Source: Puia dinghuensis
Lineage (GTDB): Bacteria; Bacteroidota; Bacteroidia; Chitinophagales; Chitinophagaceae
Reading direction: 5' to 3'
DNA length: 64,000 bases
Assembly (NCBI GenBank): GCA_026225275.1
Contig: JAMFSL010000134.1
Coordinates: 41,926 to 105,925, forward strand
A model generated the notes under the pieces. It did no database searches. It worked only from the letters and a program-made list of their open reading frames with translations, and was not told the origin of the DNA. This document shows positions 52,718-61,607 of this stretch, piece after piece (within the stretch, counting starts at the first letter, position 1; the number at the start of each line of letters is the position of its first letter). Made by a program: the position numbers and the translations under genes.

Positions 52718-55375
52718 TCAGTCGTGACCCATCAGCAACGCAACAGGGAAGCGCATCCAGCCCTCCCATTCGAATATTCCCCCGGATGAATGCTGTGTAT
52801 CCCCGGTGAAGGCGTGATGCCAGGTATCGGGAGCGTCCGGCGGAAGAGTCAGCGAAAATGTCGTCGCCTGATCTTCCTCACTGGTGATCAACGGCACCAG
52901 TACAAGCGCCCAATTCTGCTCATGACGCCGGATATAGGCCAGCAGCGGGCCTGTCGTAGCAACAGGAATATATTCTCCTTCGGTAAAAAGTTGAGGATGT
53001 GCATTGCGGCAGCCCAGTGTCCGGTAGAGCGTGAACATTTTCATCGTCGCTTTTTCCGGATGATCCAATACCAAGCCGAGAACGACAGCATCTCCTTGTG
53101 CGGCCGAAGCCCTTATCTTTTGCAACAGCTCGGCCCGTAGGGCAAAGTCCACCGGCCGCCGGTTATCGGGATCGACCAGGCTGGTCTCCCACAGCTCCGC
53201 ACCCTGGTAAATATCGGGAATGCCGGGTGCCGTCAGCTTGATCAGCAGCTGGGACAGGCTATAGGCGTAAGATGCCCGGATGACGGTCGCTGCGAAAGGA
53301 ATAAACTGGACCAAAAAGGGAGAACCGGTCCTCAGCAGTTCCGATGCAAACGATTGGCACTGCTGTTCGTATTGAGTATCGGGTGAGTCATAGTCTGTCT
53401 CGGCCTTTGCCTCACGCAATGCCTTGGTCAGATACCCCGAAAAACGTTCCCGGTATTCGTCCGTGACGGTCATATCGTCCGGAAAGCTTCCCAGCAATGC
53501 CTGGTAGATCAGGTATTCATCATTGGGGGTAGGGGAAAGCCGGCCATTGATGTCACGGATCAGCGGCTGATTGAGGGCCTTCCAGCCCCGAACGGAGTTG
53601 ATCCATTTCTGCGGTTGGGCGCTCAGCTGATTGAGCCGGATACGGCCATCCTCCCCCCGTTTGGTATCATGCGTTGTCGTGGTATTCAGCGACGCCGGCA
53701 GCGTGGCCTGACGTTTCTCCATTGTCCGGTGGAATTCATCCGTCGACAGGCCTGCGGTGGCCGGACTATCACCTACTTCATTATGCGCAATATAGGGATT
53801 GTAAATATAAAAGGTCGTGTCTTCGATGCCTTTGGCGGCGATGGGGCTGGTGAATTGCATGAGCCGCACGATGAAAGCCATTTTCTGGCGGGACTTTTCG
53901 CCGGTGGTTTCAAATAAATCTTCCAGGAACAAAAATTCAGGTTGCAGGTCCGGCACTCTTTGTCTGGCCAGCGAGAAGGCGGCAGTGATAATCTCCCGGG
54001 CCTCCGGTGACAAAGGCCCATCATCGGGATAAACCCGGTAAACGGAAAATGAAGACAGGAGTATGGCCAGCGCTTCTTTGAGCCTGTCCGCGCGCTGACC
54101 TTCCGCCCCCAGCAAAGTCGAGCTCATCAACAAGGCCATCAGGTTATTCAATTCGCCGCCCATATATTGCCGCAGGAAACTATATTTTTTTTCCGTCATC
54201 AACCGGTCATATGCCGGCAGCCTGAGCACTTCGCGCGAATAGAAGTCCAGTATTTGCCGGCTGCCTGCCGCATCGGTTAGCACCTGGCTGGCCGGTTGAA
54301 GGAATTCATAGCCGGTCATTCCCTCCAATGCCCAGTCATCGGGCATGGATTCCTGGCGGGCCAGGATCTTTTCAGCGATGATATAACACTCCTGGCCGAA
54401 AAGGGCTCTGAGCCGGTCGATGTATTCCCGTGGCGCAGCCAGGCCATCGATATGGTCGATACGCAACCCTTGTATCCATCCGCCGGTATACCAGCGATGG
54501 ATCTGGCTGTGCCAGGCAGCGAAGGTCTCTTCTTTTTCCATCCGCAGGCAGATAAGACTGCTGACGGTGAAGAAGCGGCGGTAATTGATAACAGAAGAAG
54601 CCAGGTGATAATGCGTCAGGATATAATGCTGACCGCCCACGAGGTTCTCGACAAGATTGGGCCGCTCATTGATGAACTGAATGCGCCGTTGGATGAAGGA
54701 CGCCAGCATAGGATCGTCAGCCACTTGCTGCAGCCACATCTCTTTTGCTTTTGTCCATTCCGGCGTCACGTCCGTGGCTGCCTGCATCATCGTATACAAC
54801 GCAGCGATCAGCTGGGCAGGGCACCCGTCGGCGACCGTGCAGATCCAGGCATAGAGATGGGCCGCAACGGGGTATTCATTATTGAAGTAACGGATCATGA
54901 AACCCCGGTCCGTCAGCCGGAGGGTCAGCTCGCCATGCTGGAGGCATTCGGTCAGCGTGCTGCCCAGGAATGGCGCCATCAGCTTGTCGCCCAGCAGCTT
55001 GACCGGTTGGGGGTTAATGTCGAAAAAGGAATAATATTCCGATCCTTTACCCCGCTCCAGCACGTCATACAGCCAGGGATTTTCCATGGAGTAGGCCATG
55101 TGATTCGGAACGATGTCCTGCAACCATGTCATTCCATAGCCTTTCAACCGCGCCGCCAGGGCGGCCAGCTCTTCTTCGGTGCCGATCTCGGGGTTCAGTA
55201 CCAGCGGATTGGTCACATCGTAACCATGCTGGCTGCCTTTGGTTGCCGTCGTTATCGGTGCGGCATAGACGGTAGAGATTCCGAGCTCATGCAGATAATC
55301 GATGATGGCCGCGAGATGGCTAAGAGTAAAGTGCTTGTGCAGCTGGACCCGATAGGTAGCCGTTGGAATCAACAT
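52718..55375 (-). CDS. treY: Malto-oligosyltrehalose synthase
   Basis: An 885-residue GH13 enzyme that turns the reducing end of a maltodextrin into a trehalosyl unit. PTATYRVQLHKHFT at the start, YDVTNPLVLNPEIG, DIVPNHMAYSMENPWLYDVL and LRIDHIDGLAAP with the catalytic Asp are TreY landmarks, as is GIPDIYQGAELWE near the end. It is longer than some but within the family range. The start ATG at 55375 opens the conserved TYRVQ strand within five residues and follows the treZ stop by 7 bases. With TreZ it makes trehalose from glycogen-like glucan; no treX/glgX debranching gene is in the window. Confidence 0.95.
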   Translation of the reverse strand: MLIPTATYRVQLHKHFTLSHLAAIIDYLHELGISTVYAAPITTATKGSQHGYDVTNPLVLNPEIGTEEELAALAARLKGYGMTWLQDIVPNHMAYSMENPWLYDVLERGKGSEYYSFFDINPQPVKLLGDKLMAPFLGSTLTECLQHGELTLRLTDRGFMIRYFNNEYPVAAHLYAWICTVADGCPAQLIAALYTMMQAATDVTPEWTKAKEMWLQQVADDPMLASFIQRRIQFINERPNLVENLVGGQHYILTHYHLASSVINYRRFFTVSSLICLRMEKEETFAAWHSQIHRWYTGGWIQGLRIDHIDGLAAPREYIDRLRALFGQECYIIAEKILARQESMPDDWALEGMTGYEFLQPASQVLTDAAGSRQILDFYSREVLRLPAYDRLMTEKKYSFLRQYMGGELNNLMALLMSSTLLGAEGQRADRLKEALAILLSSFSVYRVYPDDGPLSPEAREIITAAFSLARQRVPDLQPEFLFLEDLFETTGEKSRQKMAFIVRLMQFTSPIAAKGIEDTTFYIYNPYIAHNEVGDSPATAGLSTDEFHRTMEKRQATLPASLNTTTTHDTKRGEDGRIRLNQLSAQPQKWINSVRGWKALNQPLIRDINGRLSPTPNDEYLIYQALLGSFPDDMTVTDEYRERFSGYLTKALREAKAETDYDSPDTQYEQQCQSFASELLRTGSPFLVQFIPFAATVIRASYAYSLSQLLIKLTAPGIPDIYQGAELWETSLVDPDNRRPVDFALRAELLQKIRASAAQGDAVVLGLVLDHPEKATMKMFTLYRTLGCRNAHPQLFTEGEYIPVATTGPLLAYIRRHEQNWALVLVPLITSEEDQATTFSLTLPPDAPDTWHHAFTGDTQHSSGGIFEWEGWMRFPVALLMGHD

Positions 55376-55382
55376 AGCCCGT

Positions 55383-57185
55383 TTATATTTTTTGTTCAAA
55401 AACAATTGCCGTCCAGGGTTCTAGCCGGATCACATGGCTATCGCTTCTAACTTCGGACGTTCCCTCGAACGTCCTCTTCCCGCCGAAGACGGACCGCAAC
55501 GTCACGCCCGTCGTATTTTCGATGTTCACCGTCTCAGCGCCGAAATGCAGAAGGATCCAGATCCGATCGTTCACGATCTTTCGCTCCAGCAATAACACAT
55601 TCCCGATCGCCGGATGCACGATCATGGAGTCGCGTGTGCGGCCCTGCATCGCCGGCCGCGTCAGCCGGAACCGGATCAGCTCGCGATACCAACTCGCCAG
55701 CTCTTCATTGATGTTCCAGGATAACACCGCACTTTCGAATGTCCCGGCCGATTCTGGATCGGGGATGGTCACCTGCTCATCGACAAAGCCTTTGAATTCA
55801 GCTGCCCTGCCTTCGCGGACAGCTTTGATGAGGGCGGGGTCGGTAAAGCTGACAAAAAACGGAAACGGATTTCTCTCACCATACTCTTCCCCCATAAACA
55901 ACAGCGGCACATACGGCGACAGCAGCACCGCCGCCGCCGCCAGCTTTAGCTGTTCGATCGTCAGGTTGTCGGTCAATCTGTCCCCCATGGCCCGGTTGCC
56001 CACCTGGTCGTGGTTCTGGGCGAATACGACGAATTGATCGTATGGATGGCTGTCGACATGGCCGCCGAAAGTGCGTTGCCGGTGCGGGGAATAAACGCCA
56101 TCGTATACATAAGTGTCCCGAAAGGCTTTTTCAAGCTGCCCGATGCTGCCGAAGTCTGAATAATAGGACCGCCGGTCACCGGTCAGCAGGGTACGCAGCG
56201 CATGGTGAAATTCGTCGACCCATTGCCCGTCGAGACCATAGCCACCCTTGGCTGGCGGATTGATATAGCGCGGATCATTAAGGTCCAGCTCTGCGATCAG
56301 TTCTTTATGGCAGCCGGTGCGCCGTTCGATGTCCGCGGCCAGCTCTTTTAGCTCCTGCATAAAGGTGACGGCGGAGAAATCCTTGATGGCATGCACGGCA
56401 TCCAACCGCAGCGTATCGACATGGTAATCTTCCAGCCACATCCGGGCATTCTGTAAAAAATAATTCCGGACGCCGTCGGACCAGGCATCATCGACATTGA
56501 TGGCATCGCCCCAGGGTGTCTTGTATTTATCGGTGAAGTAGGGACCATATTGCCCGAGATAATTTCCTTCGGGGCCGAAATGATTATAGACAACATCGAC
56601 AATCACCGCGATACCTTTTGCGTGCGCCGCATCGACCAGCCGTTGGAAGCCGGCTGTGCCGCCATAGGAATGCTGGATGGCGAAAGGGAACACGCCGTCA
56701 TATCCCCAGTTGCGGTCGCCGGGAAATTGGGCCAGCGGCATCAGCTCGATCGCATTGATCCCCAGATCGGCCAGGTAATCCAGCTTCTCCCGGACGCCGT
56801 CGAAATCATGCGTGGGGGAGAAAACGCCGGTATGCAGCTCGTAAATAATTTGATTGGAAAGAGGAATACCGGTCCAGTCCTTATCCTGCCAGGAAAAGGC
56901 GGTCAGGTCGATCACTTCGGAAGGTCCGTGTACACCTTCGGGCTGGCTAAAAGCGGCAGGGTCCGGACACATGACGTCTTCGTCAAGCCGGAAAAAATAA
57001 CGTGTACCCGGGCTGACATCCAAGCGGGTGCGCCAGTAACCCCACTCATCTTTTTCCATCGCGCACTTACCTTCCACCGGCGATTTCACCATCAGTTCAA
57101 CTTTATGACGAGTAGGGGCCCAAACGATAAATTCTGTGGCGTTAGGATGATACCGTGCACCAATTTGTTGAGAGGTAGTATTCAC
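55383..57185 (-). CDS. treZ: Malto-oligosyltrehalose trehalohydrolase
   Basis: A 600-residue GH13 enzyme that cuts trehalose from the end made by TreY. The N-terminal E-set domain begins GARYHPNATEFIVWAP. The catalytic barrel has DLGINAIELMPLAQFPG, VIVDVVYNHFGPEGNYLGQYGPYFTD, DTLRLDAVHAIKD (nucleophile Asp), ELDLNDPRY (Glu) and VVFAQNHDQVGNR. The start is taken as the GTG at 57185, because the conserved domain begins ten residues later; the frame stays open to 57368 but that part is unconserved and would overlap the histidine-kinase gene by 128 bases. A TTG at 57191 is an alternative. It is seven bases before treY. Confidence 0.95.
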   Translation of the reverse strand: MNTTSQQIGARYHPNATEFIVWAPTRHKVELMVKSPVEGKCAMEKDEWGYWRTRLDVSPGTRYFFRLDEDVMCPDPAAFSQPEGVHGPSEVIDLTAFSWQDKDWTGIPLSNQIIYELHTGVFSPTHDFDGVREKLDYLADLGINAIELMPLAQFPGDRNWGYDGVFPFAIQHSYGGTAGFQRLVDAAHAKGIAVIVDVVYNHFGPEGNYLGQYGPYFTDKYKTPWGDAINVDDAWSDGVRNYFLQNARMWLEDYHVDTLRLDAVHAIKDFSAVTFMQELKELAADIERRTGCHKELIAELDLNDPRYINPPAKGGYGLDGQWVDEFHHALRTLLTGDRRSYYSDFGSIGQLEKAFRDTYVYDGVYSPHRQRTFGGHVDSHPYDQFVVFAQNHDQVGNRAMGDRLTDNLTIEQLKLAAAAVLLSPYVPLLFMGEEYGERNPFPFFVSFTDPALIKAVREGRAAEFKGFVDEQVTIPDPESAGTFESAVLSWNINEELASWYRELIRFRLTRPAMQGRTRDSMIVHPAIGNVLLLERKIVNDRIWILLHFGAETVNIENTTGVTLRSVFGGKRTFEGTSEVRSDSHVIRLEPWTAIVFEQKI

Positions 57186-57240
57186 GGACAAATATGAGGC
57201 AAAACGAATGCCACCCAGCGCTGTGGGCGGGGGACAGGAA

Positions 57241-58455
57241 TTACGGTGCCGGCCGGAGGTAGGGAATGGTAAAATGGAAGGTAGAACCGACATCCAGTTC
57301 GCTGTCGATCCAGATGCGTCCCCCATGGGCAGTGATGATTTTCGAAGCGATATACAGACCCATACCAAGACCGGAATAGGATCGGGCTATTTCTTCGGCG
57401 CGGAAAAATTTTTCGAAGACGCGGCGGATATTTTGTTCGGACATCCCGATGCCCTTATCCACCACCGAGATACGGAGCATTTTCCCGTCATCCAGGCTGG
57501 TTCGCAATCTGATCGGCGACCCTTCGGTGGAATATTTCGCGGCATTGACGAGCAGGTTGGAAAATACCTGTTCGAGTCGCAGCTTATCGATCCGGGCAAT
57601 AATATCCTCTTTCAGCTCCAGCTGGATAGGATGTGGGGGGATGGATTTGCCGATGAGGGAGACAGTCTCCCGGATGTAGCTGTTCATTGGGACTTCTTCC
57701 ATCGCAAAGTCCAGCTGGCCGGACTCGACTTTGGAGATATCGAGGAGCTGCTGCACCAGCTTGTACAATTTGTCCGACTGAAGGTTGATCTTGCTCAGAT
57801 ACATTTGAATATTCTCGGGCAGATTTTCACCCTCGATCAATGCGAGCTGAGCAAAAGCTTTGATGGTGGTCAGCGGCGTCTTCAGCTCATGGCTGGCAAT
57901 CGAGAGGAATTCCGTCTTTTTTTCATTGATATACCGGGACCGGATCAATTGTTCCTCCTGTTCGGAGGCGATCCTATTCAACTCCTCCTTCTTCCGTTTG
58001 ATCTGCTCATACGGACTGGACGGGTTTTCTTTTTTGAAATAGTCGATGATCTGCCGGATCTTGTCATCGGTCAGCTTGCTGGATCTGGGAATATTGATCC
58101 GTAAATTGATATTGCTGACAAGCTCATCCGATGAGATGGACAAATCGCTGACCAATTTTTTCGCATAGTGGAGCGCACTATACTGTGATGGCTTTAGCTG
58201 GCTGGTCCCCGGATCCTTAAACCGGATATTGGCTGCGAGATAATATTTGTTGTTTTCCTGGCAGACCTCTACGATAAGAATGCCGCTGCCGGTTGTCTCC
58301 AGCACTTCCCGGCAGCATTCTGAAATGGCCGTAGTGAAGCTGGTCTGGCTCGCAACGGACAGGCTGAGCATCTCTCCCAGCCGGATAGACCGCTTATGAC
58401 TCAGGACCAGGTCCATTTCGTTTTCAAGGCTCAGCCGGGTGACCTCGTGGTTCAT
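57241..58455 (-). CDS. Orphan sensor histidine kinase with degenerate RsbT-like N-domain
   Basis: A 404-residue soluble kinase. Residues about 1-125 resemble the RsbT/anti-sigma ATPase fold (ARxLGExLSLSVASQTSFTTAISE-like, then a GSGILIVEV strand), but the ATP-binding N box reads SECCREV instead of SELARN, so this domain has probably lost ATP binding. A coiled linker (about 145-180) leads to HisKA with His189 in SIASHELKTPL, then HATPase with LLVNAAKYS, DKGIGMS and GLGMGLYIA, all intact. There is no membrane segment and no response regulator beside it. It sits between mlaD and treZ on the same strand. Confidence 0.88.
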   Translation of the reverse strand: MNHEVTRLSLENEMDLVLSHKRSIRLGEMLSLSVASQTSFTTAISECCREVLETTGSGILIVEVCQENNKYYLAANIRFKDPGTSQLKPSQYSALHYAKKLVSDLSISSDELVSNINLRINIPRSSKLTDDKIRQIIDYFKKENPSSPYEQIKRKKEELNRIASEQEEQLIRSRYINEKKTEFLSIASHELKTPLTTIKAFAQLALIEGENLPENIQMYLSKINLQSDKLYKLVQQLLDISKVESGQLDFAMEEVPMNSYIRETVSLIGKSIPPHPIQLELKEDIIARIDKLRLEQVFSNLLVNAAKYSTEGSPIRLRTSLDDGKMLRISVVDKGIGMSEQNIRRVFEKFFRAEEIARSYSGLGMGLYIASKIITAHGGRIWIDSELDVGSTFHFTIPYLRPAP

Positions 58456-58619
58456 GATTGTAGTTTGCCGATTATGATTGACATATCATCTGTTTTCCTC
58501 GCGAAATCTTTATATATGGCGGCAGCCTGAAAGAGGGAAGCTACACCTTACCTGCTCAATGACGGCTTATTATCAAAATATATTTAGTATGAATTTTGGC
58601 TGGGGAATTTTTTCTACAG

Positions 58620-59588
58620 CTATTGAGCGCTATCTTTTTTCTTTTTAAAAAAACCCCGCAGGAGGAAGTTATGCTGGATCGCGAGCAGGTCATCGCTGAG
58701 CTCCTGGCTGCTCACTCGCAGGTTCTTGATCGTTCGCTGAAGATTGTCCGCCGTCTCCTCATCATGCAGCATCAGGCCGACTGGCGAATGGGGGTCGTTA
58801 ATCCCCTGGCCGGCCGTACGGAGATTATTGCCAAAGTCGGCGGCTGACGCAGCCGCATCGTTTAGCCGGGCGACTGCATTTTGCAACCGGGCGAATACCG
58901 TCGTGTCGGTGATCAGTTTATTCGCGAGACCATCCGGCTGCTGGAGGCGGGCGGTAAAATTTTGCAGATTGTCGATCATTTTTTCGCTGGCCACAGTGGC
59001 CGCCTGCAAATGACCGAGAGAGCCGTGGATCTCGTTGGCAAAGGAAGGGTCATTCAACAGCTGGCCGAGGGTTCCCTGACCCGCCTTTAGTTTTTCACTG
59101 ATCGTTTTGAGGTTCGACGTAATGGCCAGCAGGTTGCCATTGCTGGCTTGCAGCGTATTGGTCATTTCCTGCAGGCCTGGCAGCGTTTCGCTGTGCAACG
59201 TATCGTTATTGGCTACCGTCGGTAAGCTGTCGCTGCCGCCGTCGATGATGACGATCTTATTGCCTACCAGCCCGTCCGTGCTGATCCGGGCTTTGGAATC
59301 TTTGTGTATATAGGGCTGTGCCTGGCGCTCTACGTTCAGGATCACTTCGACCTGTGAATGGCCAAAGAAAGATATTTTTTTGACTGTGCCTACCTTCATG
59401 CCGGACAGCCAGACATTGTTACCGGTTTGCAGACCCTGCACGTCATCGAACACGATCTGCACCTGGATCGATTTGGTAAACGCCTTGTGCTGGCCGCCAA
59501 TGGTGAGGACTCCGATGATGAGGATCACCAGCCCGAAGAAAATAAAGACGCCCAGGGCCAGCTTTTTATTATTGTTGATTTCACTCAT
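58620..59588 (-). CDS. mlaD: MlaD family protein (MCE domain, phospholipid transport)
   Basis: A 322-residue lipid-binding subunit. One N-terminal membrane anchor (LALGVFIFFGLVILIIGVLTIGG) is followed by one MCE domain (about 40-115) with VQIVFDDVQGLQTGNNVWLSGMKVGTVKKI and ARISTDGLVGNKIVIIDGG. The remainder is a long helical region that would form the tunnel or needle. It overlaps mlaF by four bases. With MlaE and MlaF it forms an ABC system moving phospholipid between inner and outer membrane; MlaB and MlaC homologues are not in the window. Confidence 0.93.
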   Translation of the reverse strand: MSEINNNKKLALGVFIFFGLVILIIGVLTIGGQHKAFTKSIQVQIVFDDVQGLQTGNNVWLSGMKVGTVKKISFFGHSQVEVILNVERQAQPYIHKDSKARISTDGLVGNKIVIIDGGSDSLPTVANNDTLHSETLPGLQEMTNTLQASNGNLLAITSNLKTISEKLKAGQGTLGQLLNDPSFANEIHGSLGHLQAATVASEKMIDNLQNFTARLQQPDGLANKLITDTTVFARLQNAVARLNDAAASAADFGNNLRTAGQGINDPHSPVGLMLHDEETADNLQRTIKNLRVSSQELSDDLLAIQHNFLLRGFFKKKKDSAQ

Positions 59589-60391
59589 GAGTCCGAAATA
59601 AAGTTGTAATTGTAAAATTTTTTGATAACCGGATCGTCGGTGTCGAATACCTTTTCAAAGCTGCCTTCCCGCAGGAACCGGCCTTCGGATAGCATTACCA
59701 CCCTGTCGCCGGTGGATTTCGCACAGGTCAGGTCATGGGTGATGATCACGGCGCTGGTCTTGTATTGTTGCTGCACTTCATTGATCAGGTCGTTGATCTC
59801 TTCGCTGGTCAGGGGGTCAAGACCGGCTGTCGGTTCGTCGTACAGCATAATCTCCGGTTGCAGGATCAGGGTTCTCGCGATACCGATGCGCTTTTTCTGG
59901 CCGCCGGATAATTCGGCTGGCATTTGGTTGATGGTCTGGGAAAGACCTACGTCGTCTAAAACTTTCTCGATTGCCTTTTGGACTTCCTGGCTGCTCAGAT
60001 TGCGTTTGTTCCGGACCAGCGGAAATTCAAGGTTCGACCGGACATTCATGCCATCATACAGCGCGCTGCCCTGGAAGGAGAATCCGATCTTCGACCGCAG
60101 CTCCTGCAGCTCGTGGACATCCAGCTGGTCGATTTCCTTGCCCAGCACCTGCACCGTCCCTTCATCCGGCCGCAGCAACCCGGCGATGATCTTGATCAGC
60201 ACGGATTTACCACTGCCGGAACGACCCAGCACGACCACATTCTCCCCGGCGAAGATATCAAGGTCGATTCCCTTCAACACCTCCAGCGACCCAAAGGCCT
60301 TTTTGATATTTCGTAGGGAGACGACGACATTATTGCGGTCGATATTGGCGGGGGAGTGCTTGTGATATTTTTCGGATGTGTCATTAGCCAT
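59585..60391 (-). CDS. mlaF: Phospholipid transport ABC ATPase MlaF
   Basis: A 268-residue ATPase. Walker A is GRSGSGKS (56-63), the signature is LSGGQKKRIGIAR, Walker B is IMLYDEPTAGLDP, and the switch His is in VIITHDLTCA. The GQKKR signature and the DEPTAGLDPLTSE run are typical of the MlaF/Ttg2A branch. It lies one base after the mlaE stop and overlaps mlaD by four bases, so the three are translationally coupled. Confidence 0.95.
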   Translation of the reverse strand: MANDTSEKYHKHSPANIDRNNVVVSLRNIKKAFGSLEVLKGIDLDIFAGENVVVLGRSGSGKSVLIKIIAGLLRPDEGTVQVLGKEIDQLDVHELQELRSKIGFSFQGSALYDGMNVRSNLEFPLVRNKRNLSSQEVQKAIEKVLDDVGLSQTINQMPAELSGGQKKRIGIARTLILQPEIMLYDEPTAGLDPLTSEEINDLINEVQQQYKTSAVIITHDLTCAKSTGDRVVMLSEGRFLREGSFEKVFDTDDPVIKKFYNYNFISDS

Positions 60392-60392
60392 T

Positions 60393-61139
60393 TTACCTGT
60401 AATTATTAATCAGTGTGACGATCAGCATTTCTTCGATAAAGATCACGAACATGGATACCACAACAGCTGTATTGGCTGCGCGGCCCACACCTACAGTCCC
60501 CTGGTCGGCATAATATCCATTGAAACACCCTGTCATCCCGATGGTATACCCATAAATAGCCGATTTCAGCACCAGCGTGAACAGATCCAGAAAGGTGATC
60601 CTCATAAAGGCTTCCTGAAAAAAAGAGGTAAAGCTCGTCTGTTCGTTGTTGTATACATTGACGAAGGCGCCCAGCAGACCGACGAAACCCATATAGATCG
60701 CCAGTAGCGGCACGATAAAGGTCGTTGCCAGGACGCGGCTGACCACCAGAAACTTGAAGGGATTGGTGGACGATACTTCCATCGCCTCGATCTGTTCGGT
60801 GACCCGCATCGAGCCAAGCTCCGCCCCGATATTGCTGCCTACTTTTCCGGCTATGATGAGCGCCGTTACCAGCGGGGCCAGCGCACGGAGCAGCGCAATA
60901 GCCATCAGGGACGGCAACCAGGAGGTGGCCCCGAATTCCGCCAGCGATGACCGGGACTGTTTGGTGAATACAAGACCGGTGATAAAGCCGGTCAGCGTGA
61001 TGATAGATAAGGACCGGATTCCTACTTCATAGAACTGGTTGAAAACTTCTTTATACTCATAGGGTGGGAGGAAGACCTCTTTCCAGAAGCGGAGGCTGAA
61101 CTGGTAGATGTCGTAAATACGCAGGAAAAAGACCTTCAT
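60393..61139 (-). CDS. mlaE: Phospholipid transport ABC permease MlaE
   Basis: A 248-residue permease of the MlaE/TrnI family. Conserved blocks: IRSLSIITLTGFITGLVFTKQ, LGPVVT-like ALAPLVTALIIAGKVGSNIGAELGSMRVTEQIEAMEV, and the C-terminal GYYADQGTVGVGRAANTAVV. About five membrane segments are visible, as usual. It is the first gene of the mlaEFD unit. A 15-bp palindrome lies 24 bases upstream of its start. Confidence 0.95.
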   Translation of the reverse strand: MKVFFLRIYDIYQFSLRFWKEVFLPPYEYKEVFNQFYEVGIRSLSIITLTGFITGLVFTKQSRSSLAEFGATSWLPSLMAIALLRALAPLVTALIIAGKVGSNIGAELGSMRVTEQIEAMEVSSTNPFKFLVVSRVLATTFIVPLLAIYMGFVGLLGAFVNVYNNEQTSFTSFFQEAFMRITFLDLFTLVLKSAIYGYTIGMTGCFNGYYADQGTVGVGRAANTAVVVSMFVIFIEEMLIVTLINNYR

Positions 61140-61162
61140 ATAGTATAAGGGTAAAATTATAT

Positions 61163-61177
61163 GCCAAAAATTTTGGC
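61163..61177. promoter_or_regulatory. 15-bp palindrome upstream of mlaE
   Basis: GCCAAAA-A-TTTTGGC is a perfect 7-bp inverted repeat around one base. It lies 24 to 38 bases before the mlaE start codon, in the position of a promoter or operator. Confidence 0.35.
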
Positions 61178-61289
61178 CGGAGCTAGTCGGTGAAATGGGG
61201 TCTATTTTCTACAAACCCCCCCTTAACGGGGCGCCGGAAAAAAAGAGGCATAGCAGAAATCCGTTTTGGGTCTTTTGTCGTACATAAAC

Positions 61290-61304
61290 TACTACCTTGT
61301 AGTA
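61290..61304. promoter_or_regulatory. Palindrome TACTAC-CTT-GTAGTA
   Basis: A perfect 6-bp inverted repeat around three bases in the divergent gap. The outer TACTAC/GTAGTA arms resemble those of operators of winged-helix repressors such as BlaI/CopY, but the spacing differs by one base, so that link is weak. Confidence 0.35.
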
Positions 61305-61415
61305 AAACATAGCATGACAGAATAACTGGCACTTTGTGCCTCTCAATACGGTTATAGTCTTCATAGGCAGTTAGGTTTGGTAACTCAGGGGTATTCTTAT
61401 CCCTGAATTTTTTTG
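61305..61415 (+). ncRNA. Candidate small RNA ending in an orphan terminator
   Basis: A transcript of about 110 bases from just after the palindrome at 61290 to the terminator at 61385-61415 would contain the hairpin GGCAC-TTT-GTGCC and end in a classical terminator. No plus-strand gene lies upstream of this terminator for the 1.5 kb and more occupied by the minus-strand mla genes. The start point is a guess; no strong promoter was found. Confidence 0.25.
61385..61415 (+). terminator. Orphan plus-strand intrinsic terminator
   Basis: 9-bp stem TCAGGGGTA with TATCCCTGA (one wobble), a TTCT loop, then A and seven T. It reads on the plus strand, where no gene ends; the nearest genes upstream are on the minus strand. 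Confidence 0.85.
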
Positions 61416-61454
61416 TCCTATAAGCCAGGCTTTATGTCCTATCCCGGGGGCTTT

Positions 61455-61465
61455 TACATCTAATT
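61455..61465 (+). promoter_or_regulatory. Shared word TACATCTAATT, copy 3
   Basis: This copy lies 143 bases before the L,D-transpeptidase ATG, after the orphan terminator. It is identical to the copies at 17290 and 22776. Confidence 0.45.
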
Positions 61466-61607
61466 CATTTTGCGGATTTTTTCCTGATTTAGGGACGGCA
61501 GTCCCAAAATGGGAGGGGGATACGATTCCACTCATTCGTATATAAGTGTAAACCAATGGGTTGTACTTTGGTATGCGTGTTGGCGTTATTATATCAAATC
61601 CGTTTTT

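Larger units (their letters stand above)
61140..61607. other. 468-bp divergent gap between mlaE and L,D-transpeptidase gene
   Basis: No protein-like frame is seen. The gap must hold the divergent promoters. It contains the palindromes at 61163 and 61290, a small hairpin GGCAC-TTT-GTGCC (61328-61340), a plus-strand terminator at 61385 with no gene feeding it, and a copy of TACATCTAATT at 61455. A -7-like TACTTTGG lies near 61564, about 40 bases before the transpeptidase ATG, but no clear -33 element goes with it. Confidence 0.6.

Noticed and set aside
54296..55450. 384-codon open frame on the plus strand
   Set aside because: Antisense to treY; composition is that of a shadow frame in high-GC coding DNA and no motif is seen.
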